64,000 nucleotides of DNA from JBEKCP01 sp049509515 (GCA_049509515.1 JBEKZV010000041.1:47109-111108); one strand, 5' to 3'. Shown: positions 25,582 through 34,512, counted from the stretch's first letter. Program-made: numbers and translations. Notes: a model not told the origin generated them from the letters alone.

Positions 25582-27960
25582 TTACCGCCGCCCTGAATCA
25601 CTTGGGGAAGGCGGCGGCGCTCTTTCCGGCCTGCGGTCGCCGGACGGCCGCTCCGCGGGCCTACGGTCGCCAGACTGCCGCATGAAGCGATCGATCTGCT
25701 CGCGGAGTTCCTGCATCTCGTGACGCATCTGTTCGACCTGGCCGTGGAGCTCGGCGATCTCACGCAAGATTGGAGGAGGACCCTCGGGGCGGCTGGGGCC
25801 TGGGGCCTCGCGCCCGGGACGCCCAGTTAACGGGTCCACGTTCCCGCGGGGAATGCCGCCCGGGGCCTCGCGTGCGGAACGCACCCCTTCGCGCGGTGGG
25901 CCGGCTTCGCGGGACGGGCCGCCCCGGGGCTCACGCTCCGAACGCGCTCCCTCGCGCGGCGGGCCGCCTTGGCTCGCTTCCGCTTGGAGGCGCTCGATCC
26001 TCTTCAGGATCATGTCCGCCTCGTTCGACATGCCGGCCGCGCGGAGGTTGTCGGCGGCCGCGCGCAAGTGGTCGACCTGGTTCCTTAGATCACCGCGGCC
26101 TCCCGCACGCTCCGGGGCACCGGGCCGGGCCCCACCCTCGCGGCCTTCCGCACGCCCTGGCCCGCCGGGCCGGGGCCCGCCCGGCAACGCCTGAAGCTGC
26201 TCGTACAGCTTCTGCATCTTTGCCCGCAACTCCTTGCGGTCGGCGTCCGAACCGTCCTTCAGCCCCTCTGCTTTGGCGCGCAAGGCCCGGATTTCTTCCA
26301 TGATCCTCTGGCGTTGTTTCTGGACTTCGTCGGAAGTGGCGCGGGAGTCGTCCCGCCGCGTCCCAGTCCGCTCGGCACCCGGCTGCGCGGCCGGCCTTTC
26401 TGACCTTTCCACCGTCGGCTTCTCCGGCGGGGTGGGGGGATTGTCGGCCGCCGTGCCGTTGGTGGGTCCCGCCAGGGCCCAGAGGGCGGCGGCAAACGAG
26501 CATCGCCATGAAGTCTTCAGCACACTCATCGTCGTTCCTCCTTCTTCCAGGGATGGGGCCTGGGGCTGAGCCCAGGCGGTACAAGAGATTGCCACCAGCG
26601 CCGCGGCCACCGTCAGCAGAGTCTTGACGAAGACCCCGCGACCGTGGCCGGATACACGCCCCGGGCCGCAACCCAGGGAGCGAAGTTCCATCAACCGCTC
26701 GACGCGTCGCCCCAGTCCGGAGCGGAAGCCGTCGCCTTCAATCGAGATCCAGCCGAGCCGCCGCGACCGGAGCAATCGCCGCCCGACGGCCACCAGCGAC
26801 GCGGCCAGCAAGCCGGGACCATCGGGCACCAGCAGGCTGGCCTCGTCGGCCACCGCTTCGCTGGCGGCGCGGAGCCGCCGCCGCGACCACCACACCAACG
26901 GCTGCCACCATAACAACGCGCACCCGAGCCCAGCCAGGAACTGCCAGGCCGGATCCCCCGCCGCCAGGTGTGCCATCTCGTGGGCCAACACGGCCTCCTG
27001 CTGGCCGGGATCGAAGTCCGTTTGGAACCGGGCGGGAACGGCAAGCGCCGGCCGAAGACTCCCGAAAACCGCCGGCGTCAGGAGCCCCTCGGCCTCCAGC
27101 ACGCGGATCGGGCGCCGCAGTCCCAACTGCCCGGCCAAGCGATCGACGCAGCCCAACACCCCCGCGTCGCACACCGGGCGGCAGCACCGGCGAAATCGGG
27201 CCAATAGCAGGCGACCCCACCCGGCCCGGACCGCAACCACCAGCGTCCCCAGCAGCCAGATCGCTCCCGGCCACCCGGGGCCCGCCGAGAATTGGCCCGG
27301 CCGCGTCTGCCGAAGGGCGGCGGGCGGCGCGGGGTCGTGAATCTTTGCAAGGTGGGTCGAGGGGCACCGACCGGGCACCGACCGGGCACCGACCGGGCAC
27401 CGACGCGCAGCGTTGGTCGGCGTTGGTCGGCGTTGGTCGGCGTTGGTCGCCGAGCCCCACCACGAAAATTCGCCGGAAGAACGGTGGGGCTCGCCGACCA
27501 ACGCTGCGCGTCGGTGCCCGTCGACCCACCCTACATCTTGCGGCCGGCGCGCCGCAAACGAAGATTTCACAACCGCCGGGGCGTCCTCCGCGTCGTCTCC
27601 CACGCTCGCGAAGCCATCGGCCCAGACCGACGAGTCCTCCGCTGGCAAAGGGGATGCCTCGCCAACGGTCCCCGACAACCCGGCGGCCTCGATGGGCGAC
27701 GCCGCCGTGCCGGGTGCGATGCCCGGGCTGCCGGCCTGCATGCGACACAGCCCTACCATCGCCGGCCCCGCGCCGGTCGCCTCGAAGACCGCCAGCAGCA
27801 GCAGTCCGAGGGTGGCGGCCTGCCACAGGGTCCTCTGCCAGACGGCTGGGCGGGCCAGCCGCGCCGCCAAGGCCGTCAGCGCGACGATGGCTGCCGCGCC
27901 GAGGCCCAGCACCAGCCACGGCTCGCATCGCGATCCGAATTCCAGCCGGAGGTTTTCCAT
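25582..27960 (-). CDS. M56-family (BlaR1/MecR1-like) membrane metallopeptidase with coiled-coil tail
   Basis: Partner of the BlaI repressor upstream, which is the normal context for a sensor-peptidase that inactivates BlaI. Hydrophobic helices lie near residues 17-35 and 40-65. The zinc motif HEMAH is at 327-331 in VLAHEMAHLAAGDP, followed by hydrophobic segments and the EAVADEASLL motif. After about residue 440 a new hydrophobic segment leads into a Lys/Arg/Glu-rich coiled coil (EEIRALRAKAEGL, ELHGQVEQMRHEMQELREQI) and Gly/Pro/Arg-rich linkers, unlike classical BlaR1 with its penicillin-binding domain. About 65 residues at 27346-27541 come from a large palindromic repeat. The gene may be a fusion of an M56 gene with a following secreted protein. 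It has 792 residues. Confidence 0.82.
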   Translation of the reverse strand: MENLRLEFGSRCEPWLVLGLGAAAIVALTALAARLARPAVWQRTLWQAATLGLLLLAVFEATGAGPAMVGLCRMQAGSPGIAPGTAASPIEAAGLSGTVGEASPLPAEDSSVWADGFASVGDDAEDAPAVVKSSFAARRPQDVGWVDGHRRAALVGEPHRSSGEFSWWGSATNADQRRPTPTNAARRCPVGARSVPGRCPSTHLAKIHDPAPPAALRQTRPGQFSAGPGWPGAIWLLGTLVVAVRAGWGRLLLARFRRCCRPVCDAGVLGCVDRLAGQLGLRRPIRVLEAEGLLTPAVFGSLRPALAVPARFQTDFDPGQQEAVLAHEMAHLAAGDPAWQFLAGLGCALLWWQPLVWWSRRRLRAASEAVADEASLLVPDGPGLLAASLVAVGRRLLRSRRLGWISIEGDGFRSGLGRRVERLMELRSLGCGPGRVSGHGRGVFVKTLLTVAAALVAISCTAWAQPQAPSLEEGGTTMSVLKTSWRCSFAAALWALAGPTNGTAADNPPTPPEKPTVERSERPAAQPGAERTGTRRDDSRATSDEVQKQRQRIMEEIRALRAKAEGLKDGSDADRKELRAKMQKLYEQLQALPGGPRPGGPGRAEGREGGARPGAPERAGGRGDLRNQVDHLRAAADNLRAAGMSNEADMILKRIERLQAEASQGGPPREGARSEREPRGGPSREAGPPREGVRSAREAPGGIPRGNVDPLTGRPGREAPGPSRPEGPPPILREIAELHGQVEQMRHEMQELREQIDRFMRQSGDRRPAERPSGDRRPERAPPPSPSDSGRR
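27346..27541. repeat. About 195-bp palindromic element inside the M56 gene
   Basis: GCAAGGTGGGTCGA at the left faces TCGACCCACC...CTTGC at the right. Inner arms GCGCAGCGTTGGTCGGCG and its complement, and CGAGCCCCACC and its complement, continue the pairing. The left side has tandem CGGGCACCGAC units (11 bp) and GTTGGTCGGC units (10 bp). The reading frame is open through all of it. Confidence 0.9.
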
Positions 27961-27977
27961 GATGGATTACAGTCCCA

Positions 27978-28007
27978 GTGGGAAAAGGTGCCTGTCCCCT
28001 TTTCCCC
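27978..28007. repeat. GGGAAAAGG...CCTTTTCCC hairpin between blaI-like and M56 genes
   Basis: A short inverted repeat with the GTCCCC core also seen in cobD. It occupies the 56-base gap between the two genes. Confidence 0.65.
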
Positions 28008-28016
28008 TTTCTCCTC

Positions 28017-28415
28017 TCACGTCCGCCGCGTGCGCCGCTGGATCATCTGCTCCAGGCGGGCCAGTTCGCTGCGGCTGACGTCGCGGGTCTCCAACAAGTG
28101 ACTCATGGCGTCGGCCAGGCTGCCGGCAAACAGCCGATCCACCAGGTCGGCGGTCATGCTCCGCGTGACTTCCTGAGCATCGACCATTGCCTCGTAGACG
28201 AACCGCTGCCGGGCGCCCGCGCCGCGGGTCGGGCGGTGGCGGACGAGTTGCCGGACCTCCATCTTCCGCAGCATGGTCGCCACGGTGGTGTAGGCCAGCG
28301 GCTCGCCTTCCAACTTGCCCTGGACCTCGGCGACCGTGGCCGGTCCGGACTCCCACAGGACCTGCATGATCCGCAGTTGCAGGTCCCCCAGGCGATACGG
28401 TTGATTGCGAGTCAT
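28017..28415 (-). CDS. BlaI/MecI/CopY-family transcriptional repressor
   Basis: 132 residues. LGDLQLRIMQVLWESGPATVAEVQ and the recognition helix region LAYTTVATMLRKMEVRQLV form the winged helix; the C-terminal DLVDRLFAGSLADAMSHLL is the dimerisation part. It is expected to bind the palindromic operator just upstream and to be cleaved or displaced through the M56 protein encoded next. The ligand is unknown. Confidence 0.92.
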   Translation of the reverse strand: MTRNQPYRLGDLQLRIMQVLWESGPATVAEVQGKLEGEPLAYTTVATMLRKMEVRQLVRHRPTRGAGARQRFVYEAMVDAQEVTRSMTADLVDRLFAGSLADAMSHLLETRDVSRSELARLEQMIQRRTRRT

Positions 28416-28442
28416 CGTGACGGCCGCTCCGTGGACGGTTCA

Positions 28443-28483
28443 ACTACTGCGGTAATACTACTACGGTAGTGAAAACGTGTCAA
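28443..28483 (-). promoter_or_regulatory. Promoter with overlapping BlaI-type operator
   Basis: Minus strand -35 TTGACA (28483-28478), 17-base spacer, -10 TAGTAT (28460-28455). The palindromes CTACCGTAG and TTACCGCAGTAG cover the spacer, the -10 and the start region. This arrangement fits autorepression of the blaI-like/M56 pair. Confidence 0.78.
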
Positions 28484-28680
28484 TAGGCACGATTCCGTAT
28501 TTTCACACAGGGACGGCCGCAAGGCCAGCCGCGAAAAGGCTCCAGATGCCCCCAATCAGAGGGGCTCAGGCCAGTACCACAGCGCCGGCGTGCAGGAAAC
28601 AGTTCTTGCTGCCGGCGGGCAACGGGGATCCAAGCCTGAAGCGCGGGCCCGCAATGCAACGGGTTGCGCGGTGGGCCGCG

Positions 28681-29433
28681 TCAGAATTTGCCGGGCGGCA
28701 CGTCCCGCTTCTCGTTGATGAGGTACTTCGCCACCACGGCGTCCAGGCTACACGCGGACGGTCTTCCTCGGGAAATCTGTCGCAGGGCCTCCAGGTCGGA
28801 TGCCCAGGCCGTCTCGCCCGGGGCCAGCAGCGACCGGCTGCCGGCTTCGTGGACGGCCAAGAGTTGCCCGGCCTGGTAGTAGTAGTTTTCCTCGCAAGTC
28901 TCCGTGGCGTAGGCCTGCATGTATGGCATGATGTCGTTGGGCTTGAACCACAGCTTGATCTCGCGCTCGGCCTCGGCGTCCGAGGCCGACGCGTGTACCA
29001 GGTTGTCCATCCGCTCCCCCACGACGTTGCCGTCCTTGTCTTTGACGGGCACGATCGTCCCCAGCGCGCGGATCGTCCCCGGCGAACGGTCCCGCGCCAC
29101 GTGCGGATTGGTCGGCCCGGCAATCGCGCGAACCTTCTTGACCGCGTCGGGCCCGCAGTAGATGAAGGCGATCACCCGCCGCCGCTGCGGATTGGATGCA
29201 TAGTGGACTTCGCCGGTGATGTAGTCGATCAGCGGCGGGTAGAACGGCTTTCCCTTGTGCTCGGCATAATGCTCCTCGGCGAGCATCCGCGTGACGTGAA
29301 CGATCTTGGCCCCCGCAAAACACAGGCCGGTGTGGAACTCCGAGAACTGCGAGAGGATATAGCCCGTCAACGAAACCTTCAGCGCGTCGGGCTTGATGAG
29401 CACGAGCGTCTGCTCGAGTTCCTTGGGGACCAT
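28681..29433 (-). CDS. ndk: Nucleoside-diphosphate kinase, long form
   Basis: It transfers phosphate between nucleoside di- and triphosphates through a phospho-histidine. LVLIKPDAL near the start, HYAEHKGKPFY, VRAIAGPTNP, SPGTIRA and NLVHASAS with the catalytic His147 are present. The protein has 250 residues, about 100 more than classical Ndk. The extra C-terminal part (ETCEENYYYQAGQLLAV and onward) has no recognised domain. It starts at ATG 29433. Confidence 0.86.
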   Translation of the reverse strand: MVPKELEQTLVLIKPDALKVSLTGYILSQFSEFHTGLCFAGAKIVHVTRMLAEEHYAEHKGKPFYPPLIDYITGEVHYASNPQRRRVIAFIYCGPDAVKKVRAIAGPTNPHVARDRSPGTIRALGTIVPVKDKDGNVVGERMDNLVHASASDAEAEREIKLWFKPNDIMPYMQAYATETCEENYYYQAGQLLAVHEAGSRSLLAPGETAWASDLEALRQISRGRPSACSLDAVVAKYLINEKRDVPPGKF

Positions 29434-29460
29434 CGCGTCATCTCCTGGGGTCGGCCGCTA

Positions 29461-29537
29461 AGGGGACAGGTCCGTGTTTTCGGTCAACGCGTTGCGGCCG
29501 AGCCTGGCGAATTAGCCGAAAAACGGACCAGTCCCCG
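29461..29537. repeat. GGGGACAGGTCCGT inverted repeat between ndk and pyrF
   Basis: The left arm GGGGACAGGTCCGT-GTTTTCGG faces CCGAAAAACGGACCAGTCCCC. It has the same GGGGACAG core as in cobD. Confidence 0.8.
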
Positions 29538-29587
29538 GGCGGTCCGTGAACGGTTATCAACCAATTATGACCGTTGCCGGCCGGGCT

Positions 29588-30511
29588 TCAAGGGGCCGTC
29601 AGTCTGCCGGCTGGAGTCTCGGCGGCAAGCTGGTCGATCATGTCGCGGGTGGCGGCCTCGGCGGCCGCTTGCCATCGCGCCGCGCCGTAGCGCTCCGCGT
29701 ACGGACGCAGGCGATAGGCGAAGATGATGCCCCGGGAATTGTTGACGATCGCCCCGGTCCCCCGCGGGTCGAACGCCGCCCGCACGTCGGCCGCCGTGCC
29801 GCCCTGGCTGCCGTAGCCGGGCACGAGAAACCAGGTGTGCGGCATTTCGGTCCGCAGCTCGGCAAGCTGCTCGGGATAGGTGGCGCCGACGACGGCCCCG
29901 ACCGCGCCGTAGCCGCACGCCCCCGCGGTGGCCGCGGCGAGCCCTTCCACGTGCCGGCCGACGTGGCGGTAGACAGGGCGGCCGTCGGCCACGAGGTCCT
30001 GGAGCATCCGTCCCCCCGGATTGGAAGTCTTCACCAGCACGAAGATTCCGGCCTGGCCGCTCACGGCCGCGTCCACAAACGGCTGGAGGCTGTCGTCGCC
30101 CAAGTACGGGCTGACGGTCAGGGCGTCGGCCCCCCAGGGACTCTGGCGTCCCAGGAACCCCGCGGCATAAGCGGCGGCGGTCGATCCGATGTCGTTCCGC
30201 TTCCCGTCCACGATCACCAGCAGGTCGTTCTGCCGGGCGTAGCCGATGACTTCGGCCAGGGCGGCCATGCCGGCGGGACCAAGCTCTTCGAAGAACGCCG
30301 CCTGCGGCTTGACGGCCGGCACGAGCGGGCCGAGCACGTCGATCAGCCCGCGGCAAAACCGCACGTAGGCGGCCGCCCGGGCTTCGAGCGACGGCGCCGG
30401 CCCGCCGAGCAGGCCCGGCGGCAGCATCTCCGCCCGCGGGTCCAGGCCCACCAGCACCGGGTTTCGGCACCGCCGCACGGCGGCCGTCAATTGGTCGATG
30501 AATGCGGTCAT
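29588..30511 (-). CDS. pyrF: Orotidine 5'-phosphate decarboxylase PyrF (type 2)
   Basis: It converts OMP to UMP, the last step of pyrimidine synthesis. NPVLVGLDPR near residue 17, VPAVKPQAAFFE, the catalytic LVIVDGKRNDIGST and the phosphate-binding PGYGSQGG and IVNNSRGIIFAY motifs are typical of the longer type 2 enzyme. It has 307 residues. Its ATG overlaps the stop of the preceding TIGR03067 gene (ATGA). Confidence 0.95.
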   Translation of the reverse strand: MTAFIDQLTAAVRRCRNPVLVGLDPRAEMLPPGLLGGPAPSLEARAAAYVRFCRGLIDVLGPLVPAVKPQAAFFEELGPAGMAALAEVIGYARQNDLLVIVDGKRNDIGSTAAAYAAGFLGRQSPWGADALTVSPYLGDDSLQPFVDAAVSGQAGIFVLVKTSNPGGRMLQDLVADGRPVYRHVGRHVEGLAAATAGACGYGAVGAVVGATYPEQLAELRTEMPHTWFLVPGYGSQGGTAADVRAAFDPRGTGAIVNNSRGIIFAYRLRPYAERYGAARWQAAAEAATRDMIDQLAAETPAGRLTAP

Positions 30512-30960
30512 TTCTGCCGCTTCAGGATCAACAGGAACTGCTGCCCGCGGGTCTCGAACCCCGTGGGCCGAGGGTTGCCCGGCGTGGCGACGCACCACTT
30601 GATCGTGTCGGGCGCGAAGGCGCAAATGCCCAGGTAGGTCTTGGGTTTGCCGCGGGTGCCCTGCTGGGTGGCGTCCAGCACGTGCGGCCGGCCGGAGGTG
30701 AACTTGTAGACGCCCTGCCCGAGGGAACCCTGCTGCGGCTCCAGCCGCTCGGCGCGGATGTGGTTGCCGCGGATGGTCAGTTCGAGGTGCACGGTGCCGC
30801 GGTTGGGCTCTTGGCCCTTGCCATAGACCACGAAACCGCGCCACACGCCGTCCAGATTGGGGCCGGAGGACGTCTTGCCGCCCGGCTCGGCCGCGACGGC
30901 CCAGGCGGCCGCTGTCGCCATCGTCAGCCACGCCCGCAGTATCGTGCTTCGCTGGGTCAC
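30508..30960 (-). CDS. TIGR03067-domain secreted protein
   Basis: 150 residues, with a signal-like start (LTMATAAAWAVAA), then LDGVWRGFVVYGKGQEP, TIRGNHIRAERL, GICAFAPDTIKWCVA and GQQFLLILKRQ, matching the planctomycete-typical TIGR03067 domain of unknown function. A GTG start at 30960 is used; an ATG at 30921 would leave a shorter signal. It is coupled to pyrF and lies 42 bases after fliS. Confidence 0.78.
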   Translation of the reverse strand: MTQRSTILRAWLTMATAAAWAVAAEPGGKTSSGPNLDGVWRGFVVYGKGQEPNRGTVHLELTIRGNHIRAERLEPQQGSLGQGVYKFTSGRPHVLDATQQGTRGKPKTYLGICAFAPDTIKWCVATPGNPRPTGFETRGQQFLLILKRQK

Positions 30961-31002
30961 GGCGGCACTCCTTTTCCGCCCGTCATTATAGCCAGCAGCC
31001 GC

Positions 31003-31524
31003 CTACACCTCCAGCCACAGGCCCTCCTCCGGCAAGCCGGCGCCGTCGGGCCGACGGAGCAGGTGCGGGGGGGCAGGCGGCGCCGCCGGATCGGCCGCCC
31101 GGGCAGCGGCTGCGACCCGGGGATCACGCGCGGGGCCCGGCTCGGCGTCGGGCCGGCTCAGACCGCACACTTGCCGCCAGGTCTCACGCTCGATCCGGAG
31201 GATGCGGATGGCCTCCTGCAGGGGCCGCTCCCGGCTGGGATAACCGGCCTCGACGAGCTTGCGGAAAACGAACACGTAGATGGCGGCCACCCGCCGGGTC
31301 AGATCGTCCGCCCCCTCCTGCTTGATGCCGCACAGGATCGAGTTGAGGATCTCGCGGGCACGGACGACCGAGGTGAAGGCATCTTCCTCCCGCCCGGCGC
31401 GGCGACAGGCCAGCGCCCGCTCCGCCAGCCGCAACGCCCCTTCGATCAGCATCAGGTGCCGCTTCTCGCGGGGAGCCGTCATCACGGCAGCCTCCATGTA
31501 ATGCTCGCGGGTGGAGTGGGGCAC
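31003..31524 (-). CDS. fliS: Flagellar export chaperone FliS
   Basis: It binds the flagellin C-terminus in the cytoplasm and prevents early polymerisation. REHYMEAAVMTAPREKRHLM and LIEGALRLAERAL, then VVRAREILNSILC and RILRIERETWRQV follow the FliS helical pattern. A Pro/Ala-rich extension follows after residue 120. It starts at GTG 31524 and is the second gene behind fliD, 34 bases apart. Confidence 0.88.
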   Translation of the reverse strand: MPHSTREHYMEAAVMTAPREKRHLMLIEGALRLAERALACRRAGREEDAFTSVVRAREILNSILCGIKQEGADDLTRRVAAIYVFVFRKLVEAGYPSRERPLQEAIRILRIERETWRQVCGLSRPDAEPGPARDPRVAAAARAADPAAPPAPPHLLRRPDGAGLPEEGLWLEV

Positions 31525-31558
31525 GGTCGCGTTCCTTGCGAAGAGCGTTCGTTGCCGG

Positions 31559-34426
31559 TCAGCCCGTGCTACTGTTGCTGCTGTTCCCGCCGATGCTGCT
31601 CAGTCCGCTGGTCAAGAGGTTCGGGGTCGCGGAGCTGGTGTTGTTGGAAGTGCTGGTGGTGCTGCCGTCCGCGCCGATGTAGCTGATGTCCTGCACCACG
31701 CTCAAGTCGTTTTGGAGCTTCGCGATGGCTGTTTCCATCGCGTAGAACTGGGTGTACAACTGGCTCTCCTCGTTGGCCAGGTGCGCCTGCATTTCGGTGA
31801 TTTGCTGCTGGTTCTGCGTGACGGTTTGCTGTAATCCCTGAACCTCGTCCGAGATGAGCGAGTTGGTCTTGCCGGCGAGCTGGGTGATGAGGTTGTTGAG
31901 CTGGTCGGAGAACCCGGAGGTCTTGGTGGTGAAGAACTGCTCTACGGCGCTGGGATTGGCGGCGAAGGCGGCGTCCAGCGTGCTCTGATCGAACGAGAGT
32001 GTCCCGTCGTTGTTGAAGGTCACGCCCAGGGCGGTCAGCGATTGCAGGCTGCTGGCCCCGTAGAATTGGCCGCTGAGCAGGTTGGACAGGTCCGTGTTGA
32101 GCTGCATCGCGGCGGGGTCGTCGGTCAGCACCGCGCCGCTGTTGGTACTGGTGGTGTACTGGGTCGAGGTGCTGAACTGCTGCTGGAACTGGTTGTAATC
32201 GGTGACCAGGCTTTGCAGGGTGGTGGCCAGGTTGCTGTCGCTGGTGGTCACGCCCACGGTGACCGGCTGACCGGTGCCCTGTTGGATTTGCAGGGTGGCG
32301 CCCGGCAGGACGCTGGTGAAGTTGTTCGACGAGGAGGAGAGGAGCACCCCGGAGGAGCCCATTTGCAAGAGCGCATTCTGCGGGGCCGCCGTCTGGCTGA
32401 TGGAGAAGCCCAAGGCAGACGTGCTGAGCACCATCCGCGCGGCCGAGCCCCCCTGTGTGGCGGTGAGGGCAAGCCGGTAGGGCGTGCTCGATCCGTCGGA
32501 GAGGATCGAGGCGGTCACCCCCGCCCCGGACTGGTTGATGTTCGTCACCAGGTCGCTGAGGCTGTCCGTGGCGCCCAGCGTGATCGTGGTGGTCATCGAG
32601 CCGTCGATGACCTGGGTCGGCGTGTCGTCAACGGTTTGCGTGGTCGCGGGAGCGAGCAGGTGGAGGTCGTGGGCGGTGGTCGAGTTGCCCTCGGTGACCG
32701 AGAGGGTGCCCGAGCCGTGGGCCGTGTCCTGGATCTCGATCCCATCGCCGCCGGCATCCAGTTGGGCGTGGACGTTGCACTTGAGGCGATTGATGGCGTC
32801 GACCACGTCCTCGACCGTCTGGATGTTCGAGTTCCGCAGGTCGAGCGTATCGCTGGTGCCGCCGGAGTCGGTGATGATGAGCGTGCCCTGGGCGACACCG
32901 GCGCCGCCGTTGAGCGAGGCCAGTGTCGTGCTTCCGGAAATGGCGGCCAGGTGCAGGTCGCTGCCCACCAGGACGCCCGTGCTGCTGGAGCCCGCGATGC
33001 CCAGCTTCGTGGCGGTGGTCGTGCCGTCCTGGGTGTCGGCGGCGGTGAGGCTGCCCTGCGTGCCGCCGCTGGTGTCGGTCAGTTGGATGCCGTCGCCGGC
33101 GGAGTTGACCGAGGCCACGATGCCCACCTTGGCGGCGGCGGAGGCGGCAGCCGTGTTGATCGTATCGACGACGTCCTGGAGCGTTTCCGCCCCGGACAGA
33201 TCGACGGTGACGCCGTGGCCGGCCTGGTCGGTCAGTTGCAGTTGGCCGAGCGGTCCCAGGCCCTGGCCGCCGTCGAGATCGGAGAGGAGCACGGTCTTGA
33301 GCCCACCGAGGATCGGGCTGCCGGTGATGGTGTTGCCCACGGCGCCGCCGGCCAGCCCGAGGCCGGCAAGGGCCTCCGAACCGTTGATGGCCTGCAACTG
33401 GAAGCTGCTCGTGCCGTCGGGCGTGGTCAGGTCGGTCATGACCAGCCGGTCGCCTTGGATTTGCAGGCTGACCTTGGGTGTGGTGCTGTTGCCGTTGATT
33501 GCCGTGGTGATCTCATTGAGGATCTGGCCGAGCGTCGTCTCCCGCTGGGATTGAGTTGCGCCGGAGGCCAGCGGCGACAGGTCGATCGTGCCCGTCTCGC
33601 CGTCGCCGAGAGTATAGCTGATGTCGGGCAGGACCGTGTTGGTGCCCACGCCGAGGCCGTCGTTGAGGGCAGTGAGCGGCGTATTGTTCGCCAGCGAGAG
33701 GATGCTGCTGCCGACGGCGGAGCCGGTGGTGGAGTCGATGTTGGCCAGGCCCAGCGACGCGGCCGTGCTGCCCCCGTTGACCTCCTGGACTTTCAGCGGC
33801 CCGCTCCCGCCCGAGGTGTCGGTCAATACCAGATGATCGCCGTCGGCCGTAGCGGTCACGCTGATCGTGCCGGCGTTGTTGATGTCTTTCAGGACGTCGT
33901 CGATGGTTTGCGCAGTGGAGAGGTCGATGGTGGCGGTGGCGCCGGAGCCGTCGGTGATGCGGATTTCACCCGGGCTGAAGCCCGCGCCGCCGTTCAGCTC
34001 GCTCAGGCTCACGCCCTGATTCACGGCGTTGCCATAACGAAAGGAAATGGTCCCGCCCCCGAGGGGATTCGTGGTGCTGGCCACCCCGGAGCCGAGCCAC
34101 TGCTGGCTTTGGACCGTCTGCACGGGGGTGAATTGGTAGGTGCCCTGCGGGGGATTGCCCGTTACGGTGACGGCCAGGGCACTAGGATTGCTGCTGGTGG
34201 CGGTGGTCTGGGCGAAAAGGTCCGCCTTGCCGAGGTCCTGCGCCGTCGACTGAATGCCCAACAGCAGCGCAGAGAGTTGATCCAGCGCGGTCTCCTGGTT
34301 GGTCAATGCGGTGTCCGCGTTTTGCAGGTTCGTCACCGGTTGGCTGGCGATGGACATCAACTCGGTGACCGTCTGGTCGATGGGAATGCCGCTGACCAGG
34401 CCGGTGGTAGCTTGAATGCGTGCCAT
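31559..34426 (-). CDS. fliD: Flagellar filament cap FliD, very large
   Basis: 955 residues from ATG 34426; typical FliD is 400-600. The N-terminus GLVSGIPIDQTVTELMSI and the C-terminal D0/D1 part (FQQQFSTSTQYTTS, ALGVTFNNDGTLSFDQSTLD, helical end) are FliD. Between them are repeated flagellin-hook-IN type modules, each with an LNGGAGV or LNDGLGV-like start, ITDSGGT, DLSTAQTIDDVL and DGIEIQD-like ends (at least five copies, about residues 130-620). The protein caps the filament and promotes flagellin folding. It lacks cysteine-rich or catalytic parts. Confidence 0.92.
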   Translation of the reverse strand: MARIQATTGLVSGIPIDQTVTELMSIASQPVTNLQNADTALTNQETALDQLSALLLGIQSTAQDLGKADLFAQTTATSSNPSALAVTVTGNPPQGTYQFTPVQTVQSQQWLGSGVASTTNPLGGGTISFRYGNAVNQGVSLSELNGGAGFSPGEIRITDGSGATATIDLSTAQTIDDVLKDINNAGTISVTATADGDHLVLTDTSGGSGPLKVQEVNGGSTAASLGLANIDSTTGSAVGSSILSLANNTPLTALNDGLGVGTNTVLPDISYTLGDGETGTIDLSPLASGATQSQRETTLGQILNEITTAINGNSTTPKVSLQIQGDRLVMTDLTTPDGTSSFQLQAINGSEALAGLGLAGGAVGNTITGSPILGGLKTVLLSDLDGGQGLGPLGQLQLTDQAGHGVTVDLSGAETLQDVVDTINTAAASAAAKVGIVASVNSAGDGIQLTDTSGGTQGSLTAADTQDGTTTATKLGIAGSSSTGVLVGSDLHLAAISGSTTLASLNGGAGVAQGTLIITDSGGTSDTLDLRNSNIQTVEDVVDAINRLKCNVHAQLDAGGDGIEIQDTAHGSGTLSVTEGNSTTAHDLHLLAPATTQTVDDTPTQVIDGSMTTTITLGATDSLSDLVTNINQSGAGVTASILSDGSSTPYRLALTATQGGSAARMVLSTSALGFSISQTAAPQNALLQMGSSGVLLSSSSNNFTSVLPGATLQIQQGTGQPVTVGVTTSDSNLATTLQSLVTDYNQFQQQFSTSTQYTTSTNSGAVLTDDPAAMQLNTDLSNLLSGQFYGASSLQSLTALGVTFNNDGTLSFDQSTLDAAFAANPSAVEQFFTTKTSGFSDQLNNLITQLAGKTNSLISDEVQGLQQTVTQNQQQITEMQAHLANEESQLYTQFYAMETAIAKLQNDLSVVQDISYIGADGSTTSTSNNTSSATPNLLTSGLSSIGGNSSNSSTG

Positions 34427-34483
34427 GGCTACTCGATGTTTTTCGGTGGCAAGGTAGGCAAGCTGGCCCACCACATCAAGTTT

Positions 34484-34512
34484 TAATCGGCATTCCGGGG
34501 GCGCAAAGTTTA
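34484..34512 (-). promoter_or_regulatory. Sigma28-like promoter of fliD-fliS
   Basis: Minus strand TAAACTTT (34512-34505), 13 bases, GCCGATTA (34491-34484). The consensus is TAAAGTTT-N11-GCCGATAA, so both boxes match in seven of eight positions but the spacer is two bases longer. It ends about 58 bases before the fliD start. Confidence 0.55.

Noticed and set aside
27360..27460. CGGGCACCGAC and GTTGGTCGGC tandem units as a CRISPR array
   Set aside because: There are no unique spacers; the units are part of one palindrome.
34440..34475. A sigma54-like TGG...TTGC match before fliD on the minus strand
   Set aside because: The GG-GC distance is eleven bases instead of ten and the -24 box is poor. 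The sigma28-like boxes fit better.
32042..34486. An 814-codon open frame on the plus strand
   Set aside because: It is antisense to fliD, whose protein has clear FliD ends and repeated modules.
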